From the NCBI RefSeq assembly GCF_003390325.1, contig NZ_QUOK01000003.1:248001-312000 (forward strand): DNA of 64,000 nucleotides, in the 5' to 3' direction. Under the pieces are notes generated by a model. It ran no database searches, was not told the origin of the DNA, and worked only from the letters and a program-made list of their open reading frames with translations. A program made the position numbers and the translations under genes. Below, in pieces: positions 1-8,408 of this stretch (within the stretch, counting starts at the first letter, position 1; every line of letters begins with the position of its first letter). This DNA is from Rhodohalobacter sp. SW132. Its GTDB lineage: Bacteria > Bacteroidota > Rhodothermia > Balneolales > Balneolaceae.

Positions 1-1288
1 AGGTTCTGCCTCCGAAATCTGTTACGATACCCGCTGAGTTACGCAGGGCAGGCACCCAATCGGGTTCCGTCATTTCTGTTACAAGTATCGTATCCGAATC
101 GATGCCCGACAGATCCGTTGTATCGTGTACAATCTTCACTTTACCGCTTACAATCGTATTCCCAACACTCAGTCCTGTCATTAAAAGCTCAGGGGATTCC
201 TCTTTGAGTGAGTAGTTTTTAAATGTTCCGTTTGCGTGCATGGAGTGAATGGTTTCAGGCCGTGCCTGGACGATAAAAAGGTCTCCGGTCAGATCGTCTT
301 TTACCCATTCGATGTCCATTGCCCGCCCATAATGGTTCTCAATGGTTACGCCCCATCTCGCCAGTTTCAGCACTTCATCATTGTTCAGCACAAAAGATTG
401 ACGTTCTGCAATCGTTGTCGGAATATTTTCTGTAGTGCCGCCGTCATCCGATGCGTAGATCATCTTCATCTCTTTTGAACCAAGCATTCGATCCAACAGA
501 GGGGTTTTCTCCGAATCTCCAAGTTTCGGTTTAAATACATAAAACTGGTCCGGGTTAACGGTTCCTTTCACCACATTTTCACCCAGCCCCCAGGAACCAT
601 TAATGATCAGCGCATTGGGAAAACCAGTTTCCGTATCCACGGTAAACATCACTCCGGAGGAGCTCTTGTCGGCGCGCACCATTTTTTGTACGCCAATAGA
701 CAGTGCCACTTTCATGTGATCGAACCCCATCTTTTCACGATAGACCATCGCGCGATTAGTGAACAGGGATGCGAAACAACTTTTACACGCCTTCATCAGA
801 GCTTCCCTTCCATGAACATTCAGGTAGGTTTCCTGCTGCCCGGCGAAACTTGCATGGGGAAGATCTTCTGCCGTAGCGCTGCTCCGAACCGCTACGTCCA
901 CGCAGAACGTTTCGGGATTCTCATGCGAATCGGGAAAAAACTTTAAACTCAGTTCACGGTACGCCTGCTGGATACTCTCTGCAAGCGCGATTGGAAAGGT
1001 GCTTTTTTGAAAAAGCTGTCGAATTGTTCGGCCGGCTTCATCCAGTTCAATTTTCCCCGAGTTGTACTCATCGAGGATTTTTTTGATGTCATCTTCAAGC
1101 CTGTTTGATTTCAGAAAATAACGATAGGCATCCGAAGTCGTTGCAAACCCATCCGGTATGTTTACGCCGAGTGGTTGAAGGTGCTTGACCATTTCGCCCA
1201 GAGAGGCATTTTTTCCGCCAACCTTTGGAACATCCTTAATGGTCAAATCCGAAAATGGAATAATATATGATGTCTGATTTGATTTCAT
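1..1288 (-). CDS. ppsA: Phosphoenolpyruvate synthase, N-terminal part (partial)
   Basis: This gene runs off the left edge, so only about the first 429 residues are present. PEP synthase converts pyruvate, ATP and water to PEP, AMP and phosphate in gluconeogenesis. The translated minus strand shows the nucleotide-binding domain: VGGKNASLGEM near residue 25, then SSATAEDLPHASFAGQQ and later QARPE. The visible part ends at TDFGGRT, which in this family lies directly before the phosphorylated His of the TCHAAI motif, so that residue falls outside the window. The start is the ATG at 1288. The next gene upstream on the same strand encodes Hsp20, 76 bp away, so the two may be co-regulated in a stress block. 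A closely related pyruvate phosphate dikinase is less likely because the spacing matches PEP synthase. Confidence 0.93.
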   Translation of the reverse strand, partial: MKSNQTSYIIPFSDLTIKDVPKVGGKNASLGEMVKHLQPLGVNIPDGFATTSDAYRYFLKSNRLEDDIKKILDEYNSGKIELDEAGRTIRQLFQKSTFPIALAESIQQAYRELSLKFFPDSHENPETFCVDVAVRSSATAEDLPHASFAGQQETYLNVHGREALMKACKSCFASLFTNRAMVYREKMGFDHMKVALSIGVQKMVRADKSSSGVMFTVDTETGFPNALIINGSWGLGENVVKGTVNPDQFYVFKPKLGDSEKTPLLDRMLGSKEMKMIYASDDGGTTENIPTTIAERQSFVLNNDEVLKLARWGVTIENHYGRAMDIEWVKDDLTGDLFIVQARPETIHSMHANGTFKNYSLKEESPELLMTGLSVGNTIVSGKVKIVHDTTDLSGIDSDTILVTEMTEPDWVPALRNSAGIVTDFGGRT

Positions 1289-1364
1289 AATCTTCTGAAT
1301 TGATTTGCCTCAGATAAATAAGTACCGAATGTTTCAATATTCGGTACATGGGATAATTCAGTCT

Positions 1365-1814
1365 CTAACTAACCTTAATTGATTTCGGTTTTATTACCTC
1401 TGCCTTGGGAATCACTACTTTCAGAACTCCATCTTTGAACGTGGCCTTGATATCATCATCCTTGACTTTTTCGGGGAGTTTGAAAGACCGGAAAAAGCTG
1501 CCGTAATACCTCTCCTGGCGAATAAAATCATCATTCTCCTCTTTCTCTTCCGTTTTTCGTTCTCCTGTGATGGTTACTCTGTCATCCTGGATATTGACCT
1601 TAATGTCATTTTTATCCATTCCCGGTATATCCATCATTATTTCATACCGTTTCTCATTCTCTGTGATATCTGCACTTGGTGCCCAGGTGCCCAGCGCTTT
1701 TTCGTTTTGCTCCCGACTCCAGGAGAATGGCACTAAATCATCAAAAAAATGATCCATCTCACGTCGCAGAGTATCAATCGTATTTGGTCCGTTTCTTTTC
1801 TTTGTAAGCTTCAT
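1365..1814 (-). CDS. Hsp20 / alpha-crystallin family small heat-shock protein
   Basis: This is an ATP-independent holdase chaperone of 149 residues, a usual length for the family. The alpha-crystallin domain fills about residues 40-140. It opens at APSADITENEKRYEIMMDIP and contains the family signature GVLKVVIPK near the C-terminus. An in-frame ATG at 1838 has no ribosome-binding site, while the ATG at 1814 is preceded by AAGGGG at a normal distance, so 1814 is taken as the start. The 311 bp upstream (1815-2125) hold no gene or clear motif beyond that site. The neighbours (PEP synthase, and USP further away) fit a stress-responsive block. Confidence 0.93.
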   Translation of the reverse strand: MKLTKKRNGPNTIDTLRREMDHFFDDLVPFSWSREQNEKALGTWAPSADITENEKRYEIMMDIPGMDKNDIKVNIQDDRVTITGERKTEEKEENDDFIRQERYYGSFFRSFKLPEKVKDDDIKATFKDGVLKVVIPKAEVIKPKSIKVS

Positions 1815-1821
1815 ATCATAA

Positions 1822-1827
1822 CCCCTT
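1822..1827 (-). promoter_or_regulatory. Ribosome-binding site that fixes the Hsp20 start
   Basis: AAGGGG on the minus strand, 7 bases before the ATG at 1814. The longer in-frame start at 1838 has only an A-rich stretch before it. Confidence 0.6.
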
Positions 1828-2125
1828 TTTGATTTCATTTTTGTTGGAAAAACAGCAACCGGTTATTTGTTCAGGTTACTGATAATAATTAAGGCAGAAT
1901 TTGGCTCTCTGTTTGAAATCACTGTCTGAAACTATTTGTAATACAGGGGAGTGGCTTTATATCAAGAAATCCTTACAGGCAGTGAAATTCCCGCATAAAT
2001 TTTGAAATGTGTATTGTGTGATCCCTAAAACTGGATCCGAAGGTTTATAACGTGATTAACATAAGCCTGTACATTTAAAAAGACTTATGTACATAGAACC
2101 GTACCATCAAATTTCTGAAAAAGAA

Positions 2126-3289
2126 CTATTCTGAAATCGGTGGAAGCAGAAGTAGATTTACAAGAACAGCAATACGCTGAAGAGTTTGCTCCAAAAATAT
2201 TCTTTCCGTTGGACTGTGAGCTCCGTCCCCAACCGCCCCAAGGCCATCAAGTGTAGCTGTGTACAGGCTTGTATAGCTGCCGTCAGACCCGCCCCCGGAA
2301 ATCCCTTCAGACAGTTCTATACCAAGTTCGCTGCCAATATGGGTAGCGGCATTCCAAAGTGCACGGTTTCTATTGTTTTGAACCATGGGAGGCCGGTTGA
2401 AGCCGCCGGTAATTTTAATCTTAACATCCGGTATCGTAGGTTCAATCTTTTTTATTTCACGGTCAATTTGTTCTGCATCTTTTTTTGTGAGTACTCTCAC
2501 GTCCACAGAAGCACTACTTTGAGGAGCGACAACATTTGTACTGATACCTCCTTCAATTTTCCCAACATTAATCGAGATCCCATTTACCGGATCATTCAGC
2601 GCATAAAGTTTTTGGATGATGTAGGAGAGTTCAACGATTGCACTCCTTCCCTTTTCCGGTTCAATGCCTGCATGCGATGATGTTCCCTCAATTTTTACCT
2701 TAAAATGCCCAACCCCCTTTCTGCGTGTTTTTAACTTACCATCAGGGTCGAGCGAAGGTTCCAATACGTATACTCTGTCCATCGCTTTGGCAAGTTTTTT
2801 TATTTTTGAAACGGAATCGGTACTTCCTGTTTCTTCATCCGAGTTGATAAATAAAACAGGCGCAAGTTCAGGCTTAAGTCCTTGCTTATCGATGAGTTGA
2901 AGCGCAAACACGATCATCGCAAGCCCCGCTTTCATGTCGTATATACCCGGGCCCGTTATAATGTTTTCATTTTTTTCAAACGGCATTTTGTTCAGGGTCC
3001 CTCTCGGCCAAACGGTATCGGCATGGCCCAATAACAGTTGATAGCCATTTTTGTTCATTTTAACCGGACGTGCATAAAACTGGCCACCACTTTCTTTACC
3101 CGGAAAAATTTGGGTATCGAAATCGAGCGCGGCAAGCTCGGGTTCAAGAATGGAAAATAGTTTTTTATGCGACTTTTTATCTCCGGGTGGAGTTTCGGTC
3201 CGAACCAGTTTTTTTAACAGAGATAGAAACTCCCTCTCCATTGAAACACACTCATCCAGAACATCCACAATATCTGAGGCTTCGATCAT
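2126..3289 (-). CDS. M20 family metallopeptidase (glutamate carboxypeptidase / ArgE-like)
   Basis: This is a 387-residue zinc-dependent amidohydrolase of the M20 (CPG2/ArgE/DapE) family, with no signal peptide, so it is presumably cytoplasmic. Metal-site motifs are visible in order: GHAD (His89, Asp91), GIYDMKAG (Asp118), NSDEETGS (the Glu pair at 152-153) and VLEPSLD. A dimerisation-domain SSHAG follows, and a late GDGAHSPTE region supplies the last metal ligand. The substrate cannot be read from sequence; the CPG2-like order suggests an acylated amino acid or dipeptide. It is the last gene of a tightly packed set with the flavin reductase-like (3 bp gap), STAS and HATPase-GNAT genes, so it is probably translated from one mRNA with them. 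Confidence 0.88.
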   Translation of the reverse strand: MIEASDIVDVLDECVSMEREFLSLLKKLVRTETPPGDKKSHKKLFSILEPELAALDFDTQIFPGKESGGQFYARPVKMNKNGYQLLLGHADTVWPRGTLNKMPFEKNENIITGPGIYDMKAGLAMIVFALQLIDKQGLKPELAPVLFINSDEETGSTDSVSKIKKLAKAMDRVYVLEPSLDPDGKLKTRRKGVGHFKVKIEGTSSHAGIEPEKGRSAIVELSYIIQKLYALNDPVNGISINVGKIEGGISTNVVAPQSSASVDVRVLTKKDAEQIDREIKKIEPTIPDVKIKITGGFNRPPMVQNNRNRALWNAATHIGSELGIELSEGISGGGSDGSYTSLYTATLDGLGAVGDGAHSPTERIFLEQTLQRIAVLVNLLLLPPISE

Positions 3290-3292
3290 GAC

Positions 3293-3898
3293 TCATTTTT
3301 TGAAATTTGCCGGGAAAGGAAAAGCATATGTTTCATCAATAATTGCATAACGACCCGGTGAGATATACGCAATCCGGGGATGATTATATATGGATTCATC
3401 ATCGGTGTGTGACGGATTTTTAATGACGTCACTCCAGGCCTGTGCAGCTACGATTTTTGCCAGTATAAGGCTGTTTTCACCAAACCCATCAACAATCTTC
3501 ATCAGCTTGCACTCCAGAAATGCATACCCGTTTTGCAGAAATAATCCATCAATGTCGGATGCTTCAAATGTTTGCAATGTGTCCAGGTTCGTTTTCTTAT
3601 TTTCATCGTTGCGCGGGGATGCTGTCATGCTTGTAACAACAATCTGGTCAGGTTTGGGGTATGTTACCGTAAACTCCTCCCTATTTTTTATATTTTGATA
3701 GGTTGTGTGCCTTGGCGTGCAGACAAATCCAAAATAGTTTTCCCATCCAAGCGGAAAGACCATGTGCTTGGGAGCAAAATTGGGTGATGAATCCGAGTTT
3801 ACCGTCCCAATGACCACCAGAGGATGGACGGTGAAAATCTGTTCCCAGACGGGGAATTTCAAGTTCAGTGAGGTAAGTACGGGTTCTTGAGTATTCAT
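3293..3898 (-). CDS. Flavin reductase-like / flavoprotein oxygenase domain protein
   Basis: This 201-residue protein resembles the FMN-binding split-barrel flavin reductase family (PF01613 type). It contains HPLVVIGTVNSD near the N-terminus, then NFAPKHMVFPLGWENYFGFVC and a TVTYPKPDQI segment, matching the FMN-binding strand pattern. It has no signal peptide. A longer reading from TTG at 3931 is possible but would overlap the STAS gene, so the ATG at 3898 is preferred. It ends 3 bp before the M20 peptidase start. The reaction partner and substrate are unknown. Its place beside a possible signalling pair suggests redox sensing or detoxification, which is inference only. Confidence 0.75.
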   Translation of the reverse strand: MNTQEPVLTSLNLKFPVWEQIFTVHPLVVIGTVNSDSSPNFAPKHMVFPLGWENYFGFVCTPRHTTYQNIKNREEFTVTYPKPDQIVVTSMTASPRNDENKKTNLDTLQTFEASDIDGLFLQNGYAFLECKLMKIVDGFGENSLILAKIVAAQAWSDVIKNPSHTDDESIYNHPRIAYISPGRYAIIDETYAFPFPANFKK

Positions 3899-3908
3899 GA
3901 CTTTGTAT

Positions 3909-4199
3909 TCAGGGTTGAACAATTTCTTCAAGTTTCCACACCTTATGCAGGCCCAGTGTTTTCAACAGTTCAAAAAAAATTTTGGGAGGATTCCTGAGCT
4001 GTACATCTACCGGTGATTCGGCATACATTAAATGGTGCAGGTAAATTATTGCTTTACTATTCACAAACCTGGAGTTTGAAAGATCGATCGATAGCTCTTT
4101 TCTGCCGTTCAGTAATTCACTAATTCGACGAACCGCATTCAGATTAAAATCACTCTGTAAAACCACGTCAAGCTTTTGCCTGCTCTTTTCTACTTTCAT
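3909..4199 (-). CDS. STAS-domain protein (anti-sigma factor antagonist-like)
   Basis: This 96-residue protein is the size of a stand-alone STAS domain. The strand-helix core reads ELSIDLSNSRFVNSKAIIYL, where NSKA takes the place of the DS(S/T)G motif that carries the phosphorylatable Ser in SpoIIAA/RsbV proteins; the Ser (about residue 48) is retained. The start is one of two adjacent ATGs (4202 and 4199). AAGGAG at 4204-4209 is better spaced for 4199. It overlaps the 3' end of the HATPase-GNAT gene by about 32 bp, which implies translational coupling. In known partner-switching systems a STAS protein is the substrate of an RsbW-type kinase, and the first domain of the upstream neighbour has that fold. 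Confidence 0.75.
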   Translation of the reverse strand: MKVEKSRQKLDVVLQSDFNLNAVRRISELLNGRKELSIDLSNSRFVNSKAIIYLHHLMYAESPVDVQLRNPPKIFFELLKTLGLHKVWKLEEIVQP

Positions 4200-5652
4200 C
4201 ATACTCCTTTTTTACTCTTTCTTTGATCAAACCGGCTATTTCGGAGTGGGTTTGCATAAGATCAAAATCAATAATCACCATAATCTTTTGCATTCTCAGA
4301 TAGTCTGATTCCTCATGAAAAAGCGGCATCAGTCCGGCCAGCACAAAACCGCTTTTTTTTAAAAAGTCTACTGAAGAATTGATTTTGTCACTGCCTAATG
4401 GCAGATCGATATAAATCATTGTCAGGGTTAACTCTTCAATACTTCTGAACATTCTTTTACAGCTTAGTTCAAATGTTGAGCCGATCTCCCTGACAATAAT
4501 CAGCGCTGAGTTTTTTTCGTGATGGATTATGAGTTCCATTTTTGTTTTGCCATGTACATCCGCAATTCTGCTTTTCCGTGAAGGGATATACAGATGTGCC
4601 TGAAACTGGTCATAAATTGTATTCAATAAATCAGCATACTGCTCCGGTAAGTGAAACGGCTTCATCCATCGGCGGGTGAGGGGTAAGAAATCGATTACTA
4701 CACCCACATTGTCTGTTGACTGAAAATTCATCCCTTTGAATATCCGCTTGGGTGATTTGGCTACAACCAGGGCTGTAGTTTTGAAGTTGAACTTTTGATT
4801 GACTTTTTGGCTGTACGTATGAATCGTCAGGGCCTCGCCAAATAATCCTTTTAAACCCCTTTGACGGCTCATTTTTATAAGGGTATTCAGCATACTCTTC
4901 ATCAGTCCTCTTTTTCTGTATTGGGGAGAAACCACGGCTTCACCCACTTCACCGATCATGGAATCGGTGCTTTTGATGACAGCGAAATAGCCGATCGGTC
5001 CGCCGGAGGGGGTTCTGACAATTGTGCCAAATTTATATTCATGCAGAATTGCCATCTCAATTCGCCTGGGAAAATAGAGATCCTCCTTCGAATAACTGTA
5101 ACCGTAAGATCTATAGACCAGCTTGGCAATATCCTCGGCATCTTCGCTGGTCACCGGAGTTAAAAGGTAATCACCATTAGGTGTAAACTCATCCTCTTCC
5201 GGCTTTTCCGGGTAGTGTTTCGGAAGACGGTCGCGAATATCTGTAGAATTAAACCGCTTGACCAATCTGAACTCTTTTCCGTCTTTACCACGGTTCAGAA
5301 AAATAAAGTGATCAGTCATACTGCGCACCGTTACCAGGCTTGCGCCCTTAAAATTATTTTCCCCGACTGCCTTTTCTGCATCGTATGTATATCGTTCAGG
5401 ATCAAACGGTTCTCCCTTTTCCTGTATGATGATTTCAATCTCTGAAAAAGTATATTGAAACCAAACTTCTATATAACCGGTTTCTTCTTTAAATGCATAA
5501 AGTACGATATCTGTCAGAATTTCATCCACCGCCAGTGCCATACAGGCCGCGTCGGGCGGATCAAATCCCATATTCACACACCATTTGTAGGTAAAGTCCG
5601 TTGCCGAACCCACCATCTGGAGTCGTGCTTCGAGATACAGATGAGCTTCCAT
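4168..5652 (-). CDS. HATPase (anti-sigma kinase-like) fused to GNAT acetyltransferase
   Basis: This is a 494-residue multidomain protein. Residues about 1-140 look like an RsbW/SpoIIAB-type GHKL ATPase: DEILTDIVLYAF is the N-box region and EKGEPFDPE the G1 region, followed by GASLVTVRSMTD and a C-terminal RLVKRF strand. The usual N-box Asn is Asp and the G1 Asp is replaced by Glu-Lys, so kinase activity is uncertain. Residues about 165-300 match a GNAT fold (motif A: VVSPQYRKRGLMKSML). Residues 300-494 are unassigned and end in a charged helix. No membrane segment is seen. The gene heads the overlapping set STAS - flavin reductase-like - M20 peptidase, so a partner-switching role with acetyl-transfer output is plausible but inferred. 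Confidence 0.8.
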   Translation of the reverse strand: MEAHLYLEARLQMVGSATDFTYKWCVNMGFDPPDAACMALAVDEILTDIVLYAFKEETGYIEVWFQYTFSEIEIIIQEKGEPFDPERYTYDAEKAVGENNFKGASLVTVRSMTDHFIFLNRGKDGKEFRLVKRFNSTDIRDRLPKHYPEKPEEDEFTPNGDYLLTPVTSEDAEDIAKLVYRSYGYSYSKEDLYFPRRIEMAILHEYKFGTIVRTPSGGPIGYFAVIKSTDSMIGEVGEAVVSPQYRKRGLMKSMLNTLIKMSRQRGLKGLFGEALTIHTYSQKVNQKFNFKTTALVVAKSPKRIFKGMNFQSTDNVGVVIDFLPLTRRWMKPFHLPEQYADLLNTIYDQFQAHLYIPSRKSRIADVHGKTKMELIIHHEKNSALIIVREIGSTFELSCKRMFRSIEELTLTMIYIDLPLGSDKINSSVDFLKKSGFVLAGLMPLFHEESDYLRMQKIMVIIDFDLMQTHSEIAGLIKERVKKEYDESRKEQAKA

Positions 5653-5995
5653 TTTCCCTGGGTTTTTGGCTAATTACTTCAACATATAAAACAATGATGA
5701 GACCCTTCGTAGGTGAATTACTTTCTTTGAGGTAGGTAAAACTCTTAACTTGCTTAGATGGGTAGTAACCTTTTTTCTTAAAAGAAACTGAAATTATCCC
5801 AGTTTAATACTCTGTTCAACCCTGTCTCACAGATTCGAAGATTTGTGTATCTATAAAGTGAAATTTTGAACCAATGATTTACCAGACAAAAGATTAGATT
5901 TTCCCATCAAATTGTCATCGACAACAGTGCAGCAGATTAAACAACATTGACAAACAGGAACTTTATTTAATCAGATTTATGCATTGAACTCAGGA
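5653..5995. other. Intergenic region, no gene seen
   Basis: These 343 bp lie between two minus-strand genes: upstream of the HATPase-GNAT gene and downstream of the response regulator. The region is AT-rich. I see no ORF, RNA family or convincing palindrome. It should hold the promoter for the 2126-5652 set. Confidence 0.5.
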
Positions 5996-6661
5996 TCAAA
6001 CAAATTTTTCACTGTCCACCCACTTTACGGCGTAAAAAATAAACTCTGTTGAGTTTTTGAAATTTAGCTTTTCCTTAATTCTGAACCGATAGGTTTCGAT
6101 TGTTTTTACTGCCAGATGAAGCTGTTCAGCAATTTCTGCGCTGCTCTTCCCCCGGCCGGTCAACTCAAAGACTTCCAGCTCGCGATCACTCAGCACATCA
6201 ACCGGGGACTCTAACGTCCCTGATTTCCCACTTAAAGCATTTAACAGAAGTTTTTCACCAATCTCTTCACTGAGAAACATTCCTCCGTTCAGCACTTTTC
6301 TGACAGCTTTAAGCAGAACATCACTCGGTTCAAATTTCATCACATACCCTTTGGCTCCTGCCCGAAGCGCCCGTTCAGCGTAAAGTGAAACATCATGTCG
6401 GGATACGACAAGGCTCAAAAGGTCTGGATATTGAAAAAGGAGGTTTTTTACAAGTTCAATGCCACTCATCCCCGGCAGTGACACATCCACAATAGCCAGA
6501 TTGGCATCTAACCCTTCAAACCTTTCCAATGCGTCTTCTGCTCTTTCAAATTGTGCCACCACTTCATATCCCGGTTCGGCTTCAATAGTACTGACCAGTC
6601 CTTTTCTCATGATGGGATGATCGTCGACAATTACAACCCTTTTTTTAAATGAATTTGCCAT
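5996..6661 (-). CDS. LuxR/NarL family response regulator
   Basis: This is a 221-residue two-component regulator. The receiver domain (about 1-120) has VVIVDDHP with the acidic pair, the phosphoacceptor Asp59 in AIVDVSLPGMSG, and a late KFEPSD Lys. The C-terminal LuxR helix-turn-helix (about 150-215) reads LSDRELEVFELTGRGKSSAE. A longer reading from 6742 would overlap the kinase gene; the ATG at 6661 gives the standard receiver start (MANSFKKRVVIVDD). It lies 44 bp downstream of the histidine kinase gene, so the two form a cognate pair. Its targets are unknown, but the neighbouring stress genes are candidates. Confidence 0.93.
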   Translation of the reverse strand: MANSFKKRVVIVDDHPIMRKGLVSTIEAEPGYEVVAQFERAEDALERFEGLDANLAIVDVSLPGMSGIELVKNLLFQYPDLLSLVVSRHDVSLYAERALRAGAKGYVMKFEPSDVLLKAVRKVLNGGMFLSEEIGEKLLLNALSGKSGTLESPVDVLSDRELEVFELTGRGKSSAEIAEQLHLAVKTIETYRFRIKEKLNFKNSTEFIFYAVKWVDSEKFV

Positions 6662-6705
6662 AATTATTTGTGATTTAAAGTTCTCCCAAATGGCATTGAT
6701 ACTGA

Positions 6706-8100
6706 TTATACAAAATATTCCACATTGTTTGGAATCAGGCACCGGAGCCTGGTTAAATCATCCTCTGTCCGTTTAAGCTCCAGTATTCCGCCCATAATTC
6801 CAGCCCTGTGCTTCATGATCTGAATTCCTTTCCCTTCATGCTTCTTTATTTTATCGCCAAATCCTACCCCATCATCATCAACCAACAGCGCCAGATGGTG
6901 TTTATTTTTTGAAAGTCTGATTTCAATGTGTTTAGCCCTTCCATGTTTTACCCCGTTGTTAACGGCTTCCTGTACAATCCTGTACAAATGAAGGGCCATG
7001 GTGTGATTTTCGATCTCAATGTTATCATCAGCTACCAGATTGCAGGTTATTCCCGTCATTCTCTTCGTTTTCTTGCACAGGTCTTTAATCGCCAGTATGA
7101 GTCCTTTTTTCTCAATTTCAACCTGAACCATATCCCTTGCTATTGACCGGGCCATCTCATCTGCTTCTTTGATCATTCCGGCTATTTCATCCACTTCATC
7201 CGCCCCAGGCAGTGCATTGGCATTCAGTTTTCTTGCCAGGCTTTCCGATAGCATTCGAATGCCGGTAAGCATCTGCCCTAACCCGTCGTGAAGATCTCTG
7301 CCAATACGCCTCCGCTCCTCATTGCCAATCTCAATAAGCTGTCGCTCCAGCTCCCGCCGTGAGCTCAGATCCCGTATGATTCCTGCAAAGATTCTGCTCT
7401 TTTCGCACATGATTTCACTCACAGCAAGTTCAATCGGAAACACACTGCCATCTTTTCTTAATCCCTGGGTTTCTCTGCCTATCCCAATAACCTTTTTTTC
7501 CCCGGTCTCCAGGTAATTATTCATGTATTTATCATGATTATCGTTATATGGGAAAGGCATCAATATTTTCAAATTTTCTCCGATCAATTCGTCATTTTTA
7601 TACCCAAACATTCTCGAAACTGATTTATTTACCGACAGTATTGTCCCCTTCGAATTCGCTGTGATGATTGCATCGGAGCTTGTGGATAAAATTGCTTCAG
7701 CAATGGCCTGGCTCTGGTTCAAACGGCTCTCAGCCTCTTTCAGCTTATCGATCTCACCCAATGTGATGATGCAGTTGAGTGGTGTCTTTTCCTGGTCTTT
7801 TAGAAGTTTAGCCCGAATTTCAAGCCATACCCTTGACCCGCTTTTGTGAACACCGTGCCAGTGACCATATACCGGTTCAGATTGGGAGCATTTACGAAAG
7901 AGTTCACGCAGCGGAAGTTCACTTTTATTGTCAAACAAAACATTGATCGGCCGGTTTAAAACCTCTTCCTTTGTAAAACCAAAAATCTCTTCATTTGCAC
8001 TGTTCCAGAACAGAATATGCCCTCTCAAATCGGTCACAATAACGCCATGAAGAATATTCTCCAGAATATGTATCGTTTGATCCGTAAAAAAAATTGACAT
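6706..8100 (-). CDS. PAS-PAS sensor histidine kinase (HisKA_3, NarL-type)
   Basis: This is a 464-residue kinase without membrane segments, so it is a cytoplasmic sensor. PAS domain 1 covers about 8-120 and PAS domain 2 about 135-250. The second resembles the FixL PAS (VIGIGRETQGLRKDGSVFP), but the position of the FixL haem-ligand His just before IGIGR is Lys here, so haem-based oxygen sensing is not supported. The phosphorylated His sits in GRDLHDGLGQ (about residue 275). The C-terminal HATPase_c has VNNGVKHG (N-box), DDDGVGFG (G1) and GKGIQIMKHRA. It is paired with the LuxR-type regulator downstream. The ligand is unknown. Confidence 0.92.
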   Translation of the reverse strand: MSIFFTDQTIHILENILHGVIVTDLRGHILFWNSANEEIFGFTKEEVLNRPINVLFDNKSELPLRELFRKCSQSEPVYGHWHGVHKSGSRVWLEIRAKLLKDQEKTPLNCIITLGEIDKLKEAESRLNQSQAIAEAILSTSSDAIITANSKGTILSVNKSVSRMFGYKNDELIGENLKILMPFPYNDNHDKYMNNYLETGEKKVIGIGRETQGLRKDGSVFPIELAVSEIMCEKSRIFAGIIRDLSSRRELERQLIEIGNEERRRIGRDLHDGLGQMLTGIRMLSESLARKLNANALPGADEVDEIAGMIKEADEMARSIARDMVQVEIEKKGLILAIKDLCKKTKRMTGITCNLVADDNIEIENHTMALHLYRIVQEAVNNGVKHGRAKHIEIRLSKNKHHLALLVDDDGVGFGDKIKKHEGKGIQIMKHRAGIMGGILELKRTEDDLTRLRCLIPNNVEYFV

Positions 8101-8175
8101 GATATCCCCCCTCTATAATAGAATATACAAAATCCTGATCTCAGATGGGTATTGCGGGAGACATTGATGGGGGAC

Positions 8176-8376
8176 AAAGTTCGACTCGAAAGAGAGAACA
8201 GAATGAGGAAAGCCACGCTGAGGACGTGGCCTTTCGAAGTTCAGAGGTGCGTCCGTGAGTCTTTATTTAGATACGGGACTTCAACTCAGTTCATTGCCCT
8301 ATTCTACACACCCCTCGCCATCAAAATCGAGCTTGGCTCGTTTTGATGTGCATTCCCCCTCTCAAAGAGGGGATTT
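8176..8376. repeat. Degenerate inverted pair of CCCCTCT palindromic units
   Basis: The right unit (8306-8376) reads ACACACCCCT, then a hairpin (CATCAAAA, CGAGC, loop TTG, GCTCG, TTTTGATG), then CTCAAAGAGGGGATTTT. The left unit (about 8176-8253) keeps the GAAAGCCACG / CGTGG-CTTTC hairpin but has lost most of its flanking palindrome. Close relatives lie at 52.86-53.28 kb and 53.76-53.84 kb. The pair fills the 308-bp gap between the kinase and the USP gene, and no gene is seen there. Confidence 0.8.
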
Positions 8377-8408
8377 TTATGCCCTTTAATTCATTCGTGA
8401 AAATGTAA

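Noticed and set aside
3293-3931. Longer flavin reductase-like protein starting at TTG 3931
   Set aside because: It would overlap the STAS gene by 23 bp and adds residues without a family match; the ATG at 3898 fits better.
6706-8100. Haem-based oxygen sensor of the FixL type
   Set aside because: The PAS domain looks FixL-like, but the haem-ligand His position before IGIGR is Lys.
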